Assembly: GCF_030209575.1 (NCBI RefSeq) | Contig: NZ_JARVRS010000001.1 | Location: 3,162,001 to 3,226,000, forward strand | Length of the DNA stretch: 64,000 nucleotides | Direction: 5' to 3' | DNA from: Leifsonia sp. fls2-241-R2A-40a | Lineage (GTDB): Bacteria > Actinomycetota > Actinomycetes > Actinomycetales > Microbacteriaceae | Shown: positions 15,904-23,369 of the stretch, piece after piece | How the letters are laid out: every line of letters begins with the position of its first letter | Position numbering within the stretch: the first letter of the stretch is position 1 | The notes under the pieces: generated by a model | The model's database searches: none | The model's input: the letters and a program-made list of their open reading frames with translations, nothing else | Told to the model about the DNA's origin: nothing | Translations under genes and position numbers: made by a program

Positions 15904-15926
15904 TCACTGCAGTACTACTGCAGTGA
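15904..15926. promoter_or_regulatory. TetR operator, 23-bp perfect palindrome
   Basis: Arm TCACTGCAGTA (15904-15914), centre C, arm TACTGCAGTGA (15916-15926). It lies between the divergent TetR gene and the SnoaL-like gene, where it overlaps the expected -35 zone of the regulator. The perfect symmetry makes it the best operator candidate of this section. Confidence 0.75.
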
Positions 15927-15957
15927 CGGCAGTGGGTATGCAGACGAAGGAGTTCTC

Positions 15958-16419
15958 ATGATCACCACAGACACACATCCGACGGCTCTCCGCATCATGG
16001 AGCGCATGCTCGACGAAGGCTTCGCCTCCGGGCGCACCGAGGTCGTGGACGAGCTCTGCTCCCCCGACCTCGTCGAGCACCAGTTCGGTCTCGCCGGAAC
16101 AGGCGCGGAGGCCATCGCCAAGGTCAAGAAGGGCATGACCGACGTCCACGCTGCCTTCCCGGACCTCCGATTCACCGTCGGCGACTGGGCCGAACGCGAC
16201 GGCATCATCTGGGTGAGAGCCGAAGGCTCGGCAACCAACACCGGACCCTTCATCGGGCCGCCGACAGGCCTGCCCGTCCGATTCACCGTCATCGACGTGG
16301 CCCGGATCGCCGACGGCCGGATCGTCGAGCACTGGGGCGTGCCCGACCGGTTCGAGATCCTCATCCGCCTCGGTCGCCTCCCCGGCGTGTCGCCAGGTTC
16401 TCGGCCTCAGAACTCGTAG
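15958..16419 (+). CDS. SnoaL-like / ester cyclase family protein
   Basis: 153 aa from ATG 15958 (GAAGGAG at 15946-15952). The NTF2-like fold is indicated by the N-terminal helix with CSPDLVEHQ, then KKGMTDVHAAFPDLRFTV and the final DVARIADGRIVEHWGVPD. Family members range from polyketide cyclases to general small-molecule isomerases or binding proteins. It is probably the target of the divergent TetR regulator. The last 13 nt overlap the end of the convergent reductase gene. Confidence 0.82.
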   Translation: MITTDTHPTALRIMERMLDEGFASGRTEVVDELCSPDLVEHQFGLAGTGAEAIAKVKKGMTDVHAAFPDLRFTVGDWAERDGIIWVRAEGSATNTGPFIGPPTGLPVRFTVIDVARIADGRIVEHWGVPDRFEILIRLGRLPGVSPGSRPQNS

Positions 16420-17018
16420 GTGAGGTGGGTCGCGTTGCGCGTCACGAGGACGTCGCGCTGGACGAGCGACCGCCGCGGCGCACCGCGGAACAGCGGTGTG
16501 CCGGACCCGAGCAGGACGGGTGCGAGGTGGAGGATCAACTCGTCCACCAGGCCGGCGTTCACGGCCGAGCCGATCAGCTCGCCGCCGCCCATGAGGACGG
16601 CATCGACGTCGTGGCCCCGCTCCGCCGAGACCTCTTGCGCGCGCTCGCGTACGGCGCGTACGGCGTCGGTGAGCCCGGTCGTGACGAACGTCCAGTCGAG
16701 TTCGGAGAGCCGGACGGACGACGGCGGCGCGCTCGTCAGCACGAAGAACGGCGGCCTGCCGACCTCCGCGGCGCCGTAGCCGATCTCGTCGCTCCAGCCC
16801 TGCGGACCATCGACGATGTCGAACAGGGAACGGCCGAGCAGGACAGCCCCCGACCGCGCCGAGCCGTCGTGCAGCAGCCGCTGCTCCTCCGGGTCGTCGG
16901 AGAAGACCCAGCGGTGCAGGTCCATCCCTCCGTCACCCAGGCCGTTGCCGGGACCGGGGTTGGGGCCGGTGACGAAACCGTCGAGCGAGACCGTGATGTC
17001 GGCCACCACGCGGGTCAT
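16407..17018 (-). CDS. Dihydrofolate reductase family (RibD C-terminal domain) protein
   Basis: 203 aa from ATG 17018, overlapping the SRPBCC gene stop by 4 nt. It starts VVADITVSLDGFVTGPN, then LLGRSLFDIVDGPQGW, and has the NADPH-region motif LMGGGELIGSAVNAGLVDEL, followed by PVLLGSGTPLF. This is the RibD_C / DHFR-like reductase fold. Stand-alone members are oxidoreductases of unknown substrate; it is unlikely to be the folate enzyme itself. Third gene of the ArsR operon. Confidence 0.86.
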   Translation of the reverse strand: MTRVVADITVSLDGFVTGPNPGPGNGLGDGGMDLHRWVFSDDPEEQRLLHDGSARSGAVLLGRSLFDIVDGPQGWSDEIGYGAAEVGRPPFFVLTSAPPSSVRLSELDWTFVTTGLTDAVRAVRERAQEVSAERGHDVDAVLMGGGELIGSAVNAGLVDELILHLAPVLLGSGTPLFRGAPRRSLVQRDVLVTRNATHLTYEF

Positions 17019-17497
17019 CGCGCGCTCCGTGCGAGGAGTTCGTCGAGCTTCTCGTAGCCCTCGACGACGCCGTGCTCCATACCGGAGGCGATCATCTCCT
17101 CCAGCGCCTCCGTCGAGGTGAAGACCGAGCGGCCGACGAGGCGCGAGCGCCCCTCCCCGAGGGATTCGAAGCGCATCCGATCCAGGCTCACCTCGCCCGG
17201 CGCGCCCAGGAACTCGAACGTCTGGATGATCAGCTCGTTCTCGACGACGGTGTGGATCACGCCGCGGAAGGCGTAGACGCCGCCCGCCGGGTCGCGCTGC
17301 TCGAAACCGTAGGCGCCGCCGGTCCGGAAGTCCCACTCGGTGATGGTCGTCTCCAGGCGCCGGGGTCCGATCCACTCGGCGTAGAGCTCCGGGTCGGCGT
17401 GGGCGTGGAACAGCGCCTCGACGGGGACGTCGAACTCGCGGGTGAGGTCGGCGTACGACGTGCCGGGCACGGCGTCGATGATGACGGGATTGCTCAT
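17015..17497 (-). CDS. SRPBCC family protein (AHSA1-like)
   Basis: 160 aa, one START/Bet v1-like domain: VPVEALFHAHADPELYAEWIGPRR near the start, TEWDFRTGGAYGFEQRDP in the middle, SRLVGRSVFTSTEALEEMI and the closing GMEHGVVEGYEKLDELLA helix. These proteins bind small hydrophobic ligands. ArsR-SRPBCC pairs joined by an ATGA overlap are very common in actinobacteria. No catalytic residues can be assigned. Confidence 0.9.
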   Translation of the reverse strand: MSNPVIIDAVPGTSYADLTREFDVPVEALFHAHADPELYAEWIGPRRLETTITEWDFRTGGAYGFEQRDPAGGVYAFRGVIHTVVENELIIQTFEFLGAPGEVSLDRMRFESLGEGRSRLVGRSVFTSTEALEEMIASGMEHGVVEGYEKLDELLARSAR

Positions 17498-17877
17498 GAT
17501 CGTTCAGCTTTCGTGTGCAGTGATGAGTCGGAGGCGTCGCCGGTCGGGCGACCCGGCTGCGCGGCGACCAGGAGGTCGTCGAGCTGCCGGTAGCGGGCTT
17601 CCGCGTCGAGGCGGTACCGGTCGATCCAGGCGGTGAGCCGCTCGAGCGCCGCCGCGTCCAGGTGAACGGGACGACGCTGGGCATCGCGACTGCGGGACAC
17701 CAGGCCTGCGGCCTCCAGGACGCCGATGTGCTTGGACACCGCCTGCAGGCTGATCGCGAACGGCTCGGCCAGCTCGTTCACCGTCGCCGGGCCGCGGCTG
17801 AGCCGGGCGATCATTGCGCGCCGCACCGGATCAGCGAGCGCTGCGAACGCCCTGTCCAGATCGCCGTCGTCCACCAT
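17494..17877 (-). CDS. ArsR family transcriptional regulator
   Basis: 127 aa from ATG 17877; a TTG two codons earlier is also possible. The winged helix is clear: FAALADPVRRAMIARLSRGPATVNELAEPF, then the recognition helix SLQAVSKHIGVLEAAGLV and wing RDAQRRPVHLD. It lacks metal-binding cysteines, so it is a non-metal ArsR of the SRPBCC-linked type. First gene of a three-gene ATGA-coupled operon. Repeats ATCAAC/GTTGAT lie upstream and suit autoregulation. Confidence 0.9.
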   Translation of the reverse strand: MVDDGDLDRAFAALADPVRRAMIARLSRGPATVNELAEPFAISLQAVSKHIGVLEAAGLVSRSRDAQRRPVHLDAAALERLTAWIDRYRLDAEARYRQLDDLLVAAQPGRPTGDASDSSLHTKAERS

Positions 17878-17878
17878 G

Positions 17879-17912
17879 ATCAACCGTTCGTTTTATCAAC
17901 CAATACGTTGAT
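17879..17912. promoter_or_regulatory. Candidate ArsR operator
   Basis: ATCAAC (17895-17900) and GTTGAT (17907-17912) form an inverted repeat with a 6-nt spacer, and a further ATCAAC lies at 17879-17884 next to the start codon. The region is AT-rich relative to its surroundings, as expected for a promoter/operator. Confidence 0.55.
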
Positions 17913-17939
17913 TACGATACAGCGCGGCGAGAGGCAGCG

Positions 17940-18287
17940 TCAAGGCGTCTCCCACAACTCGATCGGCAAACCCTCCGGATCGTGGATGCGGGCGAAGCGC
18001 CCGTATTCGCCGTCCCATTCCGGCCGGCGCTCGACGGCGATCCCGGCCGACTCCAGCGCGACGACCAACTGGTCCAGCTCCGTCACACGCAGATTCAGCA
18101 TCACCGGCTGATCGGCCGCGAAGTAGTCCGAATCGGCCGGGAACGGCGCGAACACCGTCATCCCGGCGTCCTGCCGCCAGATCGCGTCCGATCCCGCGTC
18201 GATCCCCAGGTGCTCGCGATACCAGGCCGCCCGCGCCTCCGGATCCCGGCTCCGGATGAACAGCCCGCCGATTCCCGTGACTCCCAC
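17940..18287 (-). CDS. VOC family (glyoxalase/bleomycin-resistance fold) protein
   Basis: 115 aa from GTG 18287 (GGGGAGGG upstream). One VOC unit pair: GLFIRSRDPEARAAWYREHLGI at the start and FARIHDPEGLPIELWE at the end, the usual metal Glu being in IELWE. The substrate is unknown. Its promoter region holds a 17-bp perfect palindrome. Confidence 0.88.
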   Translation of the reverse strand: MGVTGIGGLFIRSRDPEARAAWYREHLGIDAGSDAIWRQDAGMTVFAPFPADSDYFAADQPVMLNLRVTELDQLVVALESAGIAVERRPEWDGEYGRFARIHDPEGLPIELWETP

Positions 18288-18343
18288 GTCGCCCTCCCCT
18301 GCTCGCTGGCGCTCAGGCTTCCGCCGAACGCCGCCATGGGCCG

Positions 18344-18408
18344 ATCCTAGTGAGCGGCGTGCGGCTCCCCGTCAACAGTTGACGGTTTCGGTCCTCCGAA
18401 TTGAGGAC
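18344..18408 (-). promoter_or_regulatory. VOC gene promoter with perfect palindrome
   Basis: On the minus strand TAGGAT (18349-18344) is a likely -10 box. CCGTCAAC A GTTGACGG (18369-18385) is a perfect 8-1-8 palindrome containing a TTGACG that could be the -35. A second inverted repeat, GTCCTC/GAGGAC (18391-18408), lies beside it. A repressor bound here would block the promoter; the protein is unknown. The rest of this 293-nt gap shows nothing else. Confidence 0.5.
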
Positions 18409-18580
18409 ACGCGGGCCGCGCCGATAGCGTTGGGGATGCCCGGGGATGCCGGGCTCAAGCGGAGGCGGATTCCTTGCGGAACGTCTCAACCCGACGTAGA
18501 CGGAACGGCATCCCGGGAATCCCCCTCCCCCAAGCAGGCCTCGACGACGCGCCCGCACGGCGCTGCTCAGCCGGCGCTGC

Positions 18581-18943
18581 TCACCCGGCGCTGTGGTCGA
18601 CCAGGGGCTGCACCTGCACCCCGCTGTGGTCATGCCGGGCCTCGGCCAGCCCCGACGCGAGCGCGACCGCCGTCGCCTGATCGGGCACGTCGATCACGTA
18701 GAACCCGCCGACGACTTCCTTCGCCTCGGTGAACGGCCCGTCGACCGCGGCCGGTTCGCCGTCGTCGCCCCGCCGGACGGTGGTGGACGTCGCGGAGCCC
18801 TGCAGCTCCCCCGCGGCGCGGATCGCGTCGCCGGCCTTCTGCCGGAACTCGCCGTGGGCCGCGTCGATCTCGGCCCGTTCCGCCGCGGACATGCTGTTCC
18901 ACCGCTGCTCGTCGCCGTAGATGAGGATCACGAATTCGCTCAT
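18581..18943 (-). CDS. YCII-related domain protein
   Basis: 120 aa: MSEFVILIYGDEQRW at the start, then the DGPFTEAKEVVGGFYVIDVPD signature of the actinobacterial YCII/DGPF group, and the ending HDHSGVQVQPL. These small ferredoxin-fold proteins are often placed beside ECF sigma factors, but none is present here. The role is unknown. Confidence 0.88.
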   Translation of the reverse strand: MSEFVILIYGDEQRWNSMSAAERAEIDAAHGEFRQKAGDAIRAAGELQGSATSTTVRRGDDGEPAAVDGPFTEAKEVVGGFYVIDVPDQATAVALASGLAEARHDHSGVQVQPLVDHSAG

Positions 18944-19037
18944 GGTGTCAGTGCCTTCCCTTGTCGTGGATGATCTCCTGCCTTGACGTCGAATGGAAGG
19001 GCGCCGATTCGACAGGCCGCAGGCGCGAGATCCGCGG

Positions 19038-19781
19038 TCAACCGACGCGGGCCAGCACGATCAGGGGCGTGAGGTAGTGCTCGGTCACCGTCCCGCCGAG
19101 GTCTCGCACGGCTCGGGCGGCTTCCTCCGCCTCGTCCGCCGACCAGTCGCTGAAGGTCGTGAACAGCCCGCGGACGGCATCCGCATCGAGGTCGATGCGC
19201 CAGTGGAACTCGGCGACCTCCGTGGTCGCGAATAGACCGTCGGCTTCCAGGAGCCTCGCCCAGCGGGCGGTCTCCAGCTCACCCGGGCCCGGACGCGGTG
19301 GCGCGTCGCGCTGGGCGACGATGGCCTCCAGCCGGCGGCGGAACGGTGTCGGCGGCACGGATGTGTCCCCGTAGACGTTCCGCCAGACGGCCAAGCGGCC
19401 GCCCGGCGCGAGCGCTGCGTGCAGCTTTGGCAGCACCGCATCCAGATCGAACCAGTGGATCGCGGTCGCGACCGTGACGAGGTCGAACGATCCTGGGGCT
19501 AGCTCGGCCTCCTCCGCCGACGTCTGCAGCACACGCGCCGAGGGCACGCGCTCCCGGAGTCGCACCGCAAGAGCCGCACCAGGCTCGACCGCGGTCACCC
19601 GCATTCCGGCCTCGACCAGCCGCTCGGTCGCCTGCCCGGTGCCCGCGCCCAGATCGAGGGCGCGGTGCTCCGCGGCGAGCAGGCCGAGCGACGTCAGCCG
19701 CTGCCAGAGCGCGTCGGGATACGGCGGCCGCGCGCGGTCGTAGAGGTCGGCATGCCGGTCGAAGTGCATCGGGTCGGGCAC
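19038..19781 (-). CDS. Class I SAM-dependent methyltransferase
   Basis: 247 aa from GTG 19781. SAM-binding motif I is ALDLGAGTGQATERL (about residue 42), followed by VTAVEPG and FDLVTVATAIHWFD. The short N-terminal YDRARPPYPDALW is typical of the UbiE/Methyltransf_11 group seen in actinobacteria. The substrate is unknown. TAGAGT (19794-19789) lies 7 nt before the GTG, so it probably has its own leaderless promoter in the 21-nt gap behind the phytochrome gene. Confidence 0.88.
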   Translation of the reverse strand: MPDPMHFDRHADLYDRARPPYPDALWQRLTSLGLLAAEHRALDLGAGTGQATERLVEAGMRVTAVEPGAALAVRLRERVPSARVLQTSAEEAELAPGSFDLVTVATAIHWFDLDAVLPKLHAALAPGGRLAVWRNVYGDTSVPPTPFRRRLEAIVAQRDAPPRPGPGELETARWARLLEADGLFATTEVAEFHWRIDLDADAVRGLFTTFSDWSADEAEEAARAVRDLGGTVTEHYLTPLIVLARVG

Positions 19782-19802
19782 GGGCGCGACTCTACTCGCG
19801 CA

Positions 19803-21728
19803 TCAGAGCGAGGTGCGGTTGCGACCCATCTTCTTGGCGCGGTACATCGCCGCATCCGCCGCGTCGAGCAGCTGCTTCGCCGTCAGCTCCGGCTCGATGA
19901 CGATGACACCGCAGGACGCGGTCACGGTCATCTCCCCGCGCGCCGTCTGGATGGGTCGCGCGATCTCCTCGATCAGGCGCGACGCGAAGCGCTCCCCGAC
20001 CTCCTGCCCGACTCCCCCGCTGAGGACGACGAACTCGTCGCCGGCGAGACGGGAGATCACGTCGGTCGCCCGGCTGCCCTCGGTCAAGCGCTCGGCGATC
20101 GCGCGCAGCACCGCATCCCCGGTCTCGTGGCCGTGCCGGTCGTTGATCGACTTGAAGCCGTCGAGGTCGAGGAACAGCAGCACGCCGCCCTGCCCCTCCG
20201 CGACCGCGGACTCCAGGCGGCGCTCCAACGAGCGCCGGTTATGCAGCCCGGTCAGGTGGTCGATGAGGGCGAGTTGAGCCAGCCGCGCCTCCTGCCGCCG
20301 GTCGAGCGCGCGCGCCAGGTCGCGGCCCAGTTCACGCGCCTCCTCGGCGATCGTGCCCCACGGTGCGGACGTCCCCTCGACGCTCTGGCTCCACGAGGAG
20401 AACGAGCGCCGGGGCGACAGCGGCGTGTCGCGGTTCGCGAGCGTCTGGTCGCCGAGCCAGCGGATCACCCGGGTGACCTCGTGCCGGAAGAACAGGAGCA
20501 CTCCGCGCGTGCCGACCGGGACCACCAGGAGACCGGCGAAGCCGGGCACGAGAGTCGCGAGGGCCGGATGCGTCCGCTCAAGTTCGTGCGTCTGGAGTGG
20601 CTCGATGCCCACCGCGGAGAGCAGCAGTCTCCGGTCGGTGAGCGGCACCTCGCCGACACTGCGGCTGACCCCGTCGATCACGAGGATGGCGCCGTCCGCC
20701 CCGACGAGCCGGCACAGTTCGTCCCCGCCCTCCACGAGCGCGAGCAGCGGATCGTCGGATGCGGGGATCCCGGAGAGCACGGCCGTCCGCTGCTCCCGAA
20801 TGGTGAGGTCGCGACGGAGCTGCGCGATGGACTCGAGAGCGGCGAGCTGCAGGGTCAGCTGGGTCGCCAACACCTCCAGCGCGCGACGTAGCAGGACGGG
20901 CATGCGCCGCTCGGTGCGGTGCGCGCAGGTGATCATCCCGACCAGCCGGTCGTCGTGGATCAGCGAGAAGGAGACGGTCGACGCCTGACCCATGTTGCGC
21001 ATGAACTGCAGGTGGTGCGGCGAGACGGCGCGCAATTCGGCGCCGCTCAGGTCGAGCGGCGGAACGCCCTCGTCGACGGACACCAACGGGGTCCCCTGAT
21101 CCTCGGTGCTGACGATCTGCCGCGACAGCTTCGTGAGGTAGAGCGCGCGGGCCTGCTGCGGGATGTCGGACGCCGGGAAGTGCAGCCCCCGGTACGACTC
21201 CATGTCCGGCTCCGATGCCTCGCCCGCGACCTCGCCGTGACCGTCTTCGAAGAAGCGGTAGACCATGACGCGGTCGAAGCCGCTGATCCGCTTGACCTCC
21301 TCGGCCGCGGCCTGGCGGAGCTCATCCGCTCCGGCCAGCAGGCCGAGCGACCGGATGGCGCCGACCACCGACGCAGTGGGCAGGTCGGGCGTGCCGTTCG
21401 CCGGCTCCAGCTCGATGAGCACCTGCTCGCCGACGCGATTGGTGATCGCGTCGTACGGCTCGCCATGCAGGTCGACCCGGATCGGGTCGCCGTGCGTCGC
21501 GGCCGCCACGCTCCACTCGAGGGTCGGGCTGCCGAGCTCCGACACCGAACGGCCCAGCCACTGCGCCGCGTTCTCGCTGGCGGTGACGATCTCGTAGGTC
21601 GGCACGTTCACCACGAACAGCATCCCGAACGACTGGATACGCCCCGGGGTCCGAATCGGCTCTTTGACACATTCTTCGAGCCGCTGACGCTCCGACGCGT
21701 CGGGCACGGCACCACCATCCACCACCAC
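19803..21728 (-). CDS. Bacteriophytochrome-diguanylate cyclase (PAS-GAF-PHY-GGDEF)
   Basis: 641 aa from GTG 21728 (other GTGs follow closely; the start is uncertain). The full phytochrome core is present. Cys20 in EECVKEPIRTPGRIQSFG matches the biliverdin-binding Cys. The GAF domain has RVMVYRFFEDGHGEV and the PASDIPQQAR motif. SPHHLQFMRNMG and the final His of TCAH match the two chromophore histidines. The PHY tongue has SPRRSFSSW. A GGDEF domain (about 480-640) ends it, with AGDEF as active-site variant, so it should make cyclic di-GMP under red/far-red control. No heme oxygenase gene is in the window. Confidence 0.9.
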   Translation of the reverse strand: MVVDGGAVPDASERQRLEECVKEPIRTPGRIQSFGMLFVVNVPTYEIVTASENAAQWLGRSVSELGSPTLEWSVAAATHGDPIRVDLHGEPYDAITNRVGEQVLIELEPANGTPDLPTASVVGAIRSLGLLAGADELRQAAAEEVKRISGFDRVMVYRFFEDGHGEVAGEASEPDMESYRGLHFPASDIPQQARALYLTKLSRQIVSTEDQGTPLVSVDEGVPPLDLSGAELRAVSPHHLQFMRNMGQASTVSFSLIHDDRLVGMITCAHRTERRMPVLLRRALEVLATQLTLQLAALESIAQLRRDLTIREQRTAVLSGIPASDDPLLALVEGGDELCRLVGADGAILVIDGVSRSVGEVPLTDRRLLLSAVGIEPLQTHELERTHPALATLVPGFAGLLVVPVGTRGVLLFFRHEVTRVIRWLGDQTLANRDTPLSPRRSFSSWSQSVEGTSAPWGTIAEEARELGRDLARALDRRQEARLAQLALIDHLTGLHNRRSLERRLESAVAEGQGGVLLFLDLDGFKSINDRHGHETGDAVLRAIAERLTEGSRATDVISRLAGDEFVVLSGGVGQEVGERFASRLIEEIARPIQTARGEMTVTASCGVIVIEPELTAKQLLDAADAAMYRAKKMGRNRTSL

Positions 21729-21869
21729 TCGACCCTAGTGCACGGGTCTGACACGGCCGACCGCGAAGTACGTCGCCCCGAACCTCCTGAGGGCATGGGG
21801 CGGGCGGCCGAGGGGTGTGCCGCGACCACTGCCGGGAGGATGATGACGGCACGACGAGGAGGGATGCGC

Positions 21870-22100
21870 ATGAACGACGCTACGAACACCGGAAGCGCCC
21901 CGGGCGGCGAGGAATACCCCGACGACGCGGGATACCCCGACGGCGAGGGCACGCTCGACGAAGGCACGGGCGCGTTCCGCACCGGTCCGACCGGCGACGA
22001 GGCGGCCGACGACGGCGGACGCGACGACACCGGCCAGCAGGGCGAGGAGATCGTCGAGGAAGTGTCGGAGTTCGACGCACCGGACGCCCGGGACGAGTAG
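21870..22100 (+). CDS. Small acidic hypothetical protein
   Basis: 76 aa from ATG 21870 (GAGGAGGG at 21856-21863). Very rich in Asp, Glu and Gly (PDDAGYPDGEGTLDEG, then EEIVEEVSEFDAPDARDE), without hydrophobic segments, so probably disordered and cytoplasmic. No known family. Earlier in-frame ATGs lack a good ribosome site. Confidence 0.62.
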   Translation: MNDATNTGSAPGGEEYPDDAGYPDGEGTLDEGTGAFRTGPTGDEAADDGGRDDTGQQGEEIVEEVSEFDAPDARDE

Positions 22101-22114
22101 CGCCTCCCGGACGA

Positions 22115-22138
22115 GTCCCCGCGCTCTCAGCGCGGGAC
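22115..22138. terminator. Hairpin between the acidic protein gene and ridA-like gene
   Basis: GTCCCCGCGCT and AGCGCGGGAC form a strong stem with one bulge and a CTC loop. It overlaps the stop of the minus-strand RidA gene and follows the plus-strand gene by 14 nt, so it may end both. Confidence 0.5.
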
Positions 22139-22516
22139 CGATGCGATCGCGTCGATCTCCACCAGCGCTCCCGGCCGGGCCGGAGCCACCGTGAGCACCG
22201 TCACCGCGGTGCGGTGGTCTCCCCACACCGTCCGGGTCGCACCGTAGGCGTCGGTCGGGTCGATGCCGGGCGCCAGGTGGATGGTCAGCTTGCCGACCCG
22301 CTCCGGCCCGCTGCCGGCCTCGGCGAGCACGGCGAGGAGGTTGCGCAGGGCCTGTTCCGTCTGCGCCTGGAGCCCGTCGAGGAGCGCGCCCTCCGCATCC
22401 ACGCCGTTCTGGCCCCCGACGATCAGGATCGGTCCCTCGGGCAGGATCATCCCCTGCGCGAAGGCCGGGCTGCGAAAGAGCTCCGGCGGGTCGATGGCGA
22501 CAAGCGACTCGGACAT
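22127..22516 (-). CDS. RidA family protein (enamine/imine deaminase fold)
   Basis: 129 aa from ATG 22516 (GAAGGG 6 nt upstream); the frame extends further but without a ribosome site. Family pattern: FAQGMILPEGPILIVGGQNGVD, then LQAQTEQALRNLLAVLAEAG and closing PGALVEIDAIASV. The key Arg of true RidA deaminases is usually in a segment near residue 105; here TVAPARPGALVEID keeps an Arg there. Likely a reactive-imine detoxifier or a relative with another substrate. Confidence 0.86.
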   Translation of the reverse strand: MSESLVAIDPPELFRSPAFAQGMILPEGPILIVGGQNGVDAEGALLDGLQAQTEQALRNLLAVLAEAGSGPERVGKLTIHLAPGIDPTDAYGATRTVWGDHRTAVTVLTVAPARPGALVEIDAIASVPR

Positions 22517-22608
22517 GTGCATCCCTTCATCGGTGACGGCATGAGTCTGACGCCGACCACCGACATCCACTCGGCATCCTCCCCGAAGACGCCGGATAGA
22601 CTGGAGTC

Positions 22609-22698
22609 GTGAACCCGCTGGTCTCTCAGCCTGCTGCGCCCTTCGCGGTCGCCGGGCGTCTGGAGGTCGTCGGCGCGCTCAGCGCCGGCGCGAGATAG
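22609..22698 (+). CDS. Possible 29-aa leaderless leader peptide upstream of the FBP gene
   Basis: TAGACT (22597-22602) lies 6 nt before GTG 22609, the leaderless pattern found repeatedly in this window. The frame codes VNPLVSQPAAPFAVAGRLEV and nine more residues, then stops at 22698. The FusB-like gene begins 136 nt further on, beyond several GC-rich hairpins. A leader peptide controlling an antibiotic-protection type gene is a sensible reading, but no experiment supports it and the peptide has no known homologue. Confidence 0.4.
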   Translation: MNPLVSQPAAPFAVAGRLEVVGALSAGAR

Positions 22699-22778
22699 CG
22701 CTGTCCCCTTTCGGTGATTCCCCGCGCCACCGGCGCGAACAGGCCGCTGCGGCATGCCCGCGGACGGCCCTCTCCGAC

Positions 22779-22806
22779 CATCGGCCTGCCCGTGCGCCGG
22801 CCGATG
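22779..22806 (+). promoter_or_regulatory. Hairpin in the leader of the FBP-domain gene
   Basis: CATCGGCC (22779-22786) and GGCCGATG (22799-22806) form a perfect 8-bp stem 28 nt before the start codon. Upstream, GGCGCG/CGCGCC segments can form other stems. Alternative pairing could govern readthrough or ribosome access. Confidence 0.4.
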
Positions 22807-22834
22807 ACACTTCCCGACAGACAGGCGTTCATCC

Positions 22835-23323
22835 ATGCTTCCCCTGACCGAGCAACAGCTCCGTTCCTCCTTCGTCAACGCGTCCCAGCGCGAGCGCAAG
22901 GAACTGACCCTCCCGGACTTGGCGCAGCTGCGCTGGGACGACCTCGACTTCCTCGGCTGGCGCGACCGCAAGCAGCCCGGCCTCGGCTACGTCGTCTCCG
23001 TCATCGACGGCGAGCCCGTCGGCGTCCTCCTCAAGCAGGCGGACGGACGGGTGCGGTCGCGCCCCCAATGCTCCTGGTGCGAGGACGTCACCCTCCCGAA
23101 CGACGTCGTGTTCTTCATCGCGAAACGTGCGGGGAAGGCCGGACGCAACGGCAACACCCTCGGCACGCTCGTCTGCGACGCATTCGAGTGCTCCGCGAAC
23201 GTGCGACGGCGCCCGGCCACGGCCTACGTCGGGTTCGACGTCGACGCCGCGCGCCTGCACCGGATCGAGGCGCTGCGCGAGCACGTCGACGCCTTCGTCC
23301 GCCGGGTGCGGGCCGAGGACTGA
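22835..23323 (+). CDS. FBP-domain (FusB-like, elongation factor G-binding) protein
   Basis: 162 aa from ATG 22835. The N-terminal helical part contains LRSSFVNASQRERKELTLPD and LDFLGWRD; the C-terminal treble-clef zinc finger has CSWC (about residue 76) and CDAFEC (about 120), as in FBP_C/FusB proteins. FusB binds EF-G and frees it from ribosomes stalled by fusidic acid. Chromosomal actinobacterial relatives may play a general ribosome-rescue role; resistance itself is not shown. The long structured leader suggests regulated expression. Confidence 0.85.
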   Translation: MLPLTEQQLRSSFVNASQRERKELTLPDLAQLRWDDLDFLGWRDRKQPGLGYVVSVIDGEPVGVLLKQADGRVRSRPQCSWCEDVTLPNDVVFFIAKRAGKAGRNGNTLGTLVCDAFECSANVRRRPATAYVGFDVDAARLHRIEALREHVDAFVRRVRAED

Positions 23324-23369
23324 CCCCACCCCCTCCGGACCGTGACCCCGGCTGGAGGAGGCGGACCGC

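Noticed and set aside
18313-18633. 106-aa minus-strand frame between YCII and VOC genes
   Set aside because: Ser/Arg-rich, overlaps the YCII gene and the palindromic promoter; no sign of coding.
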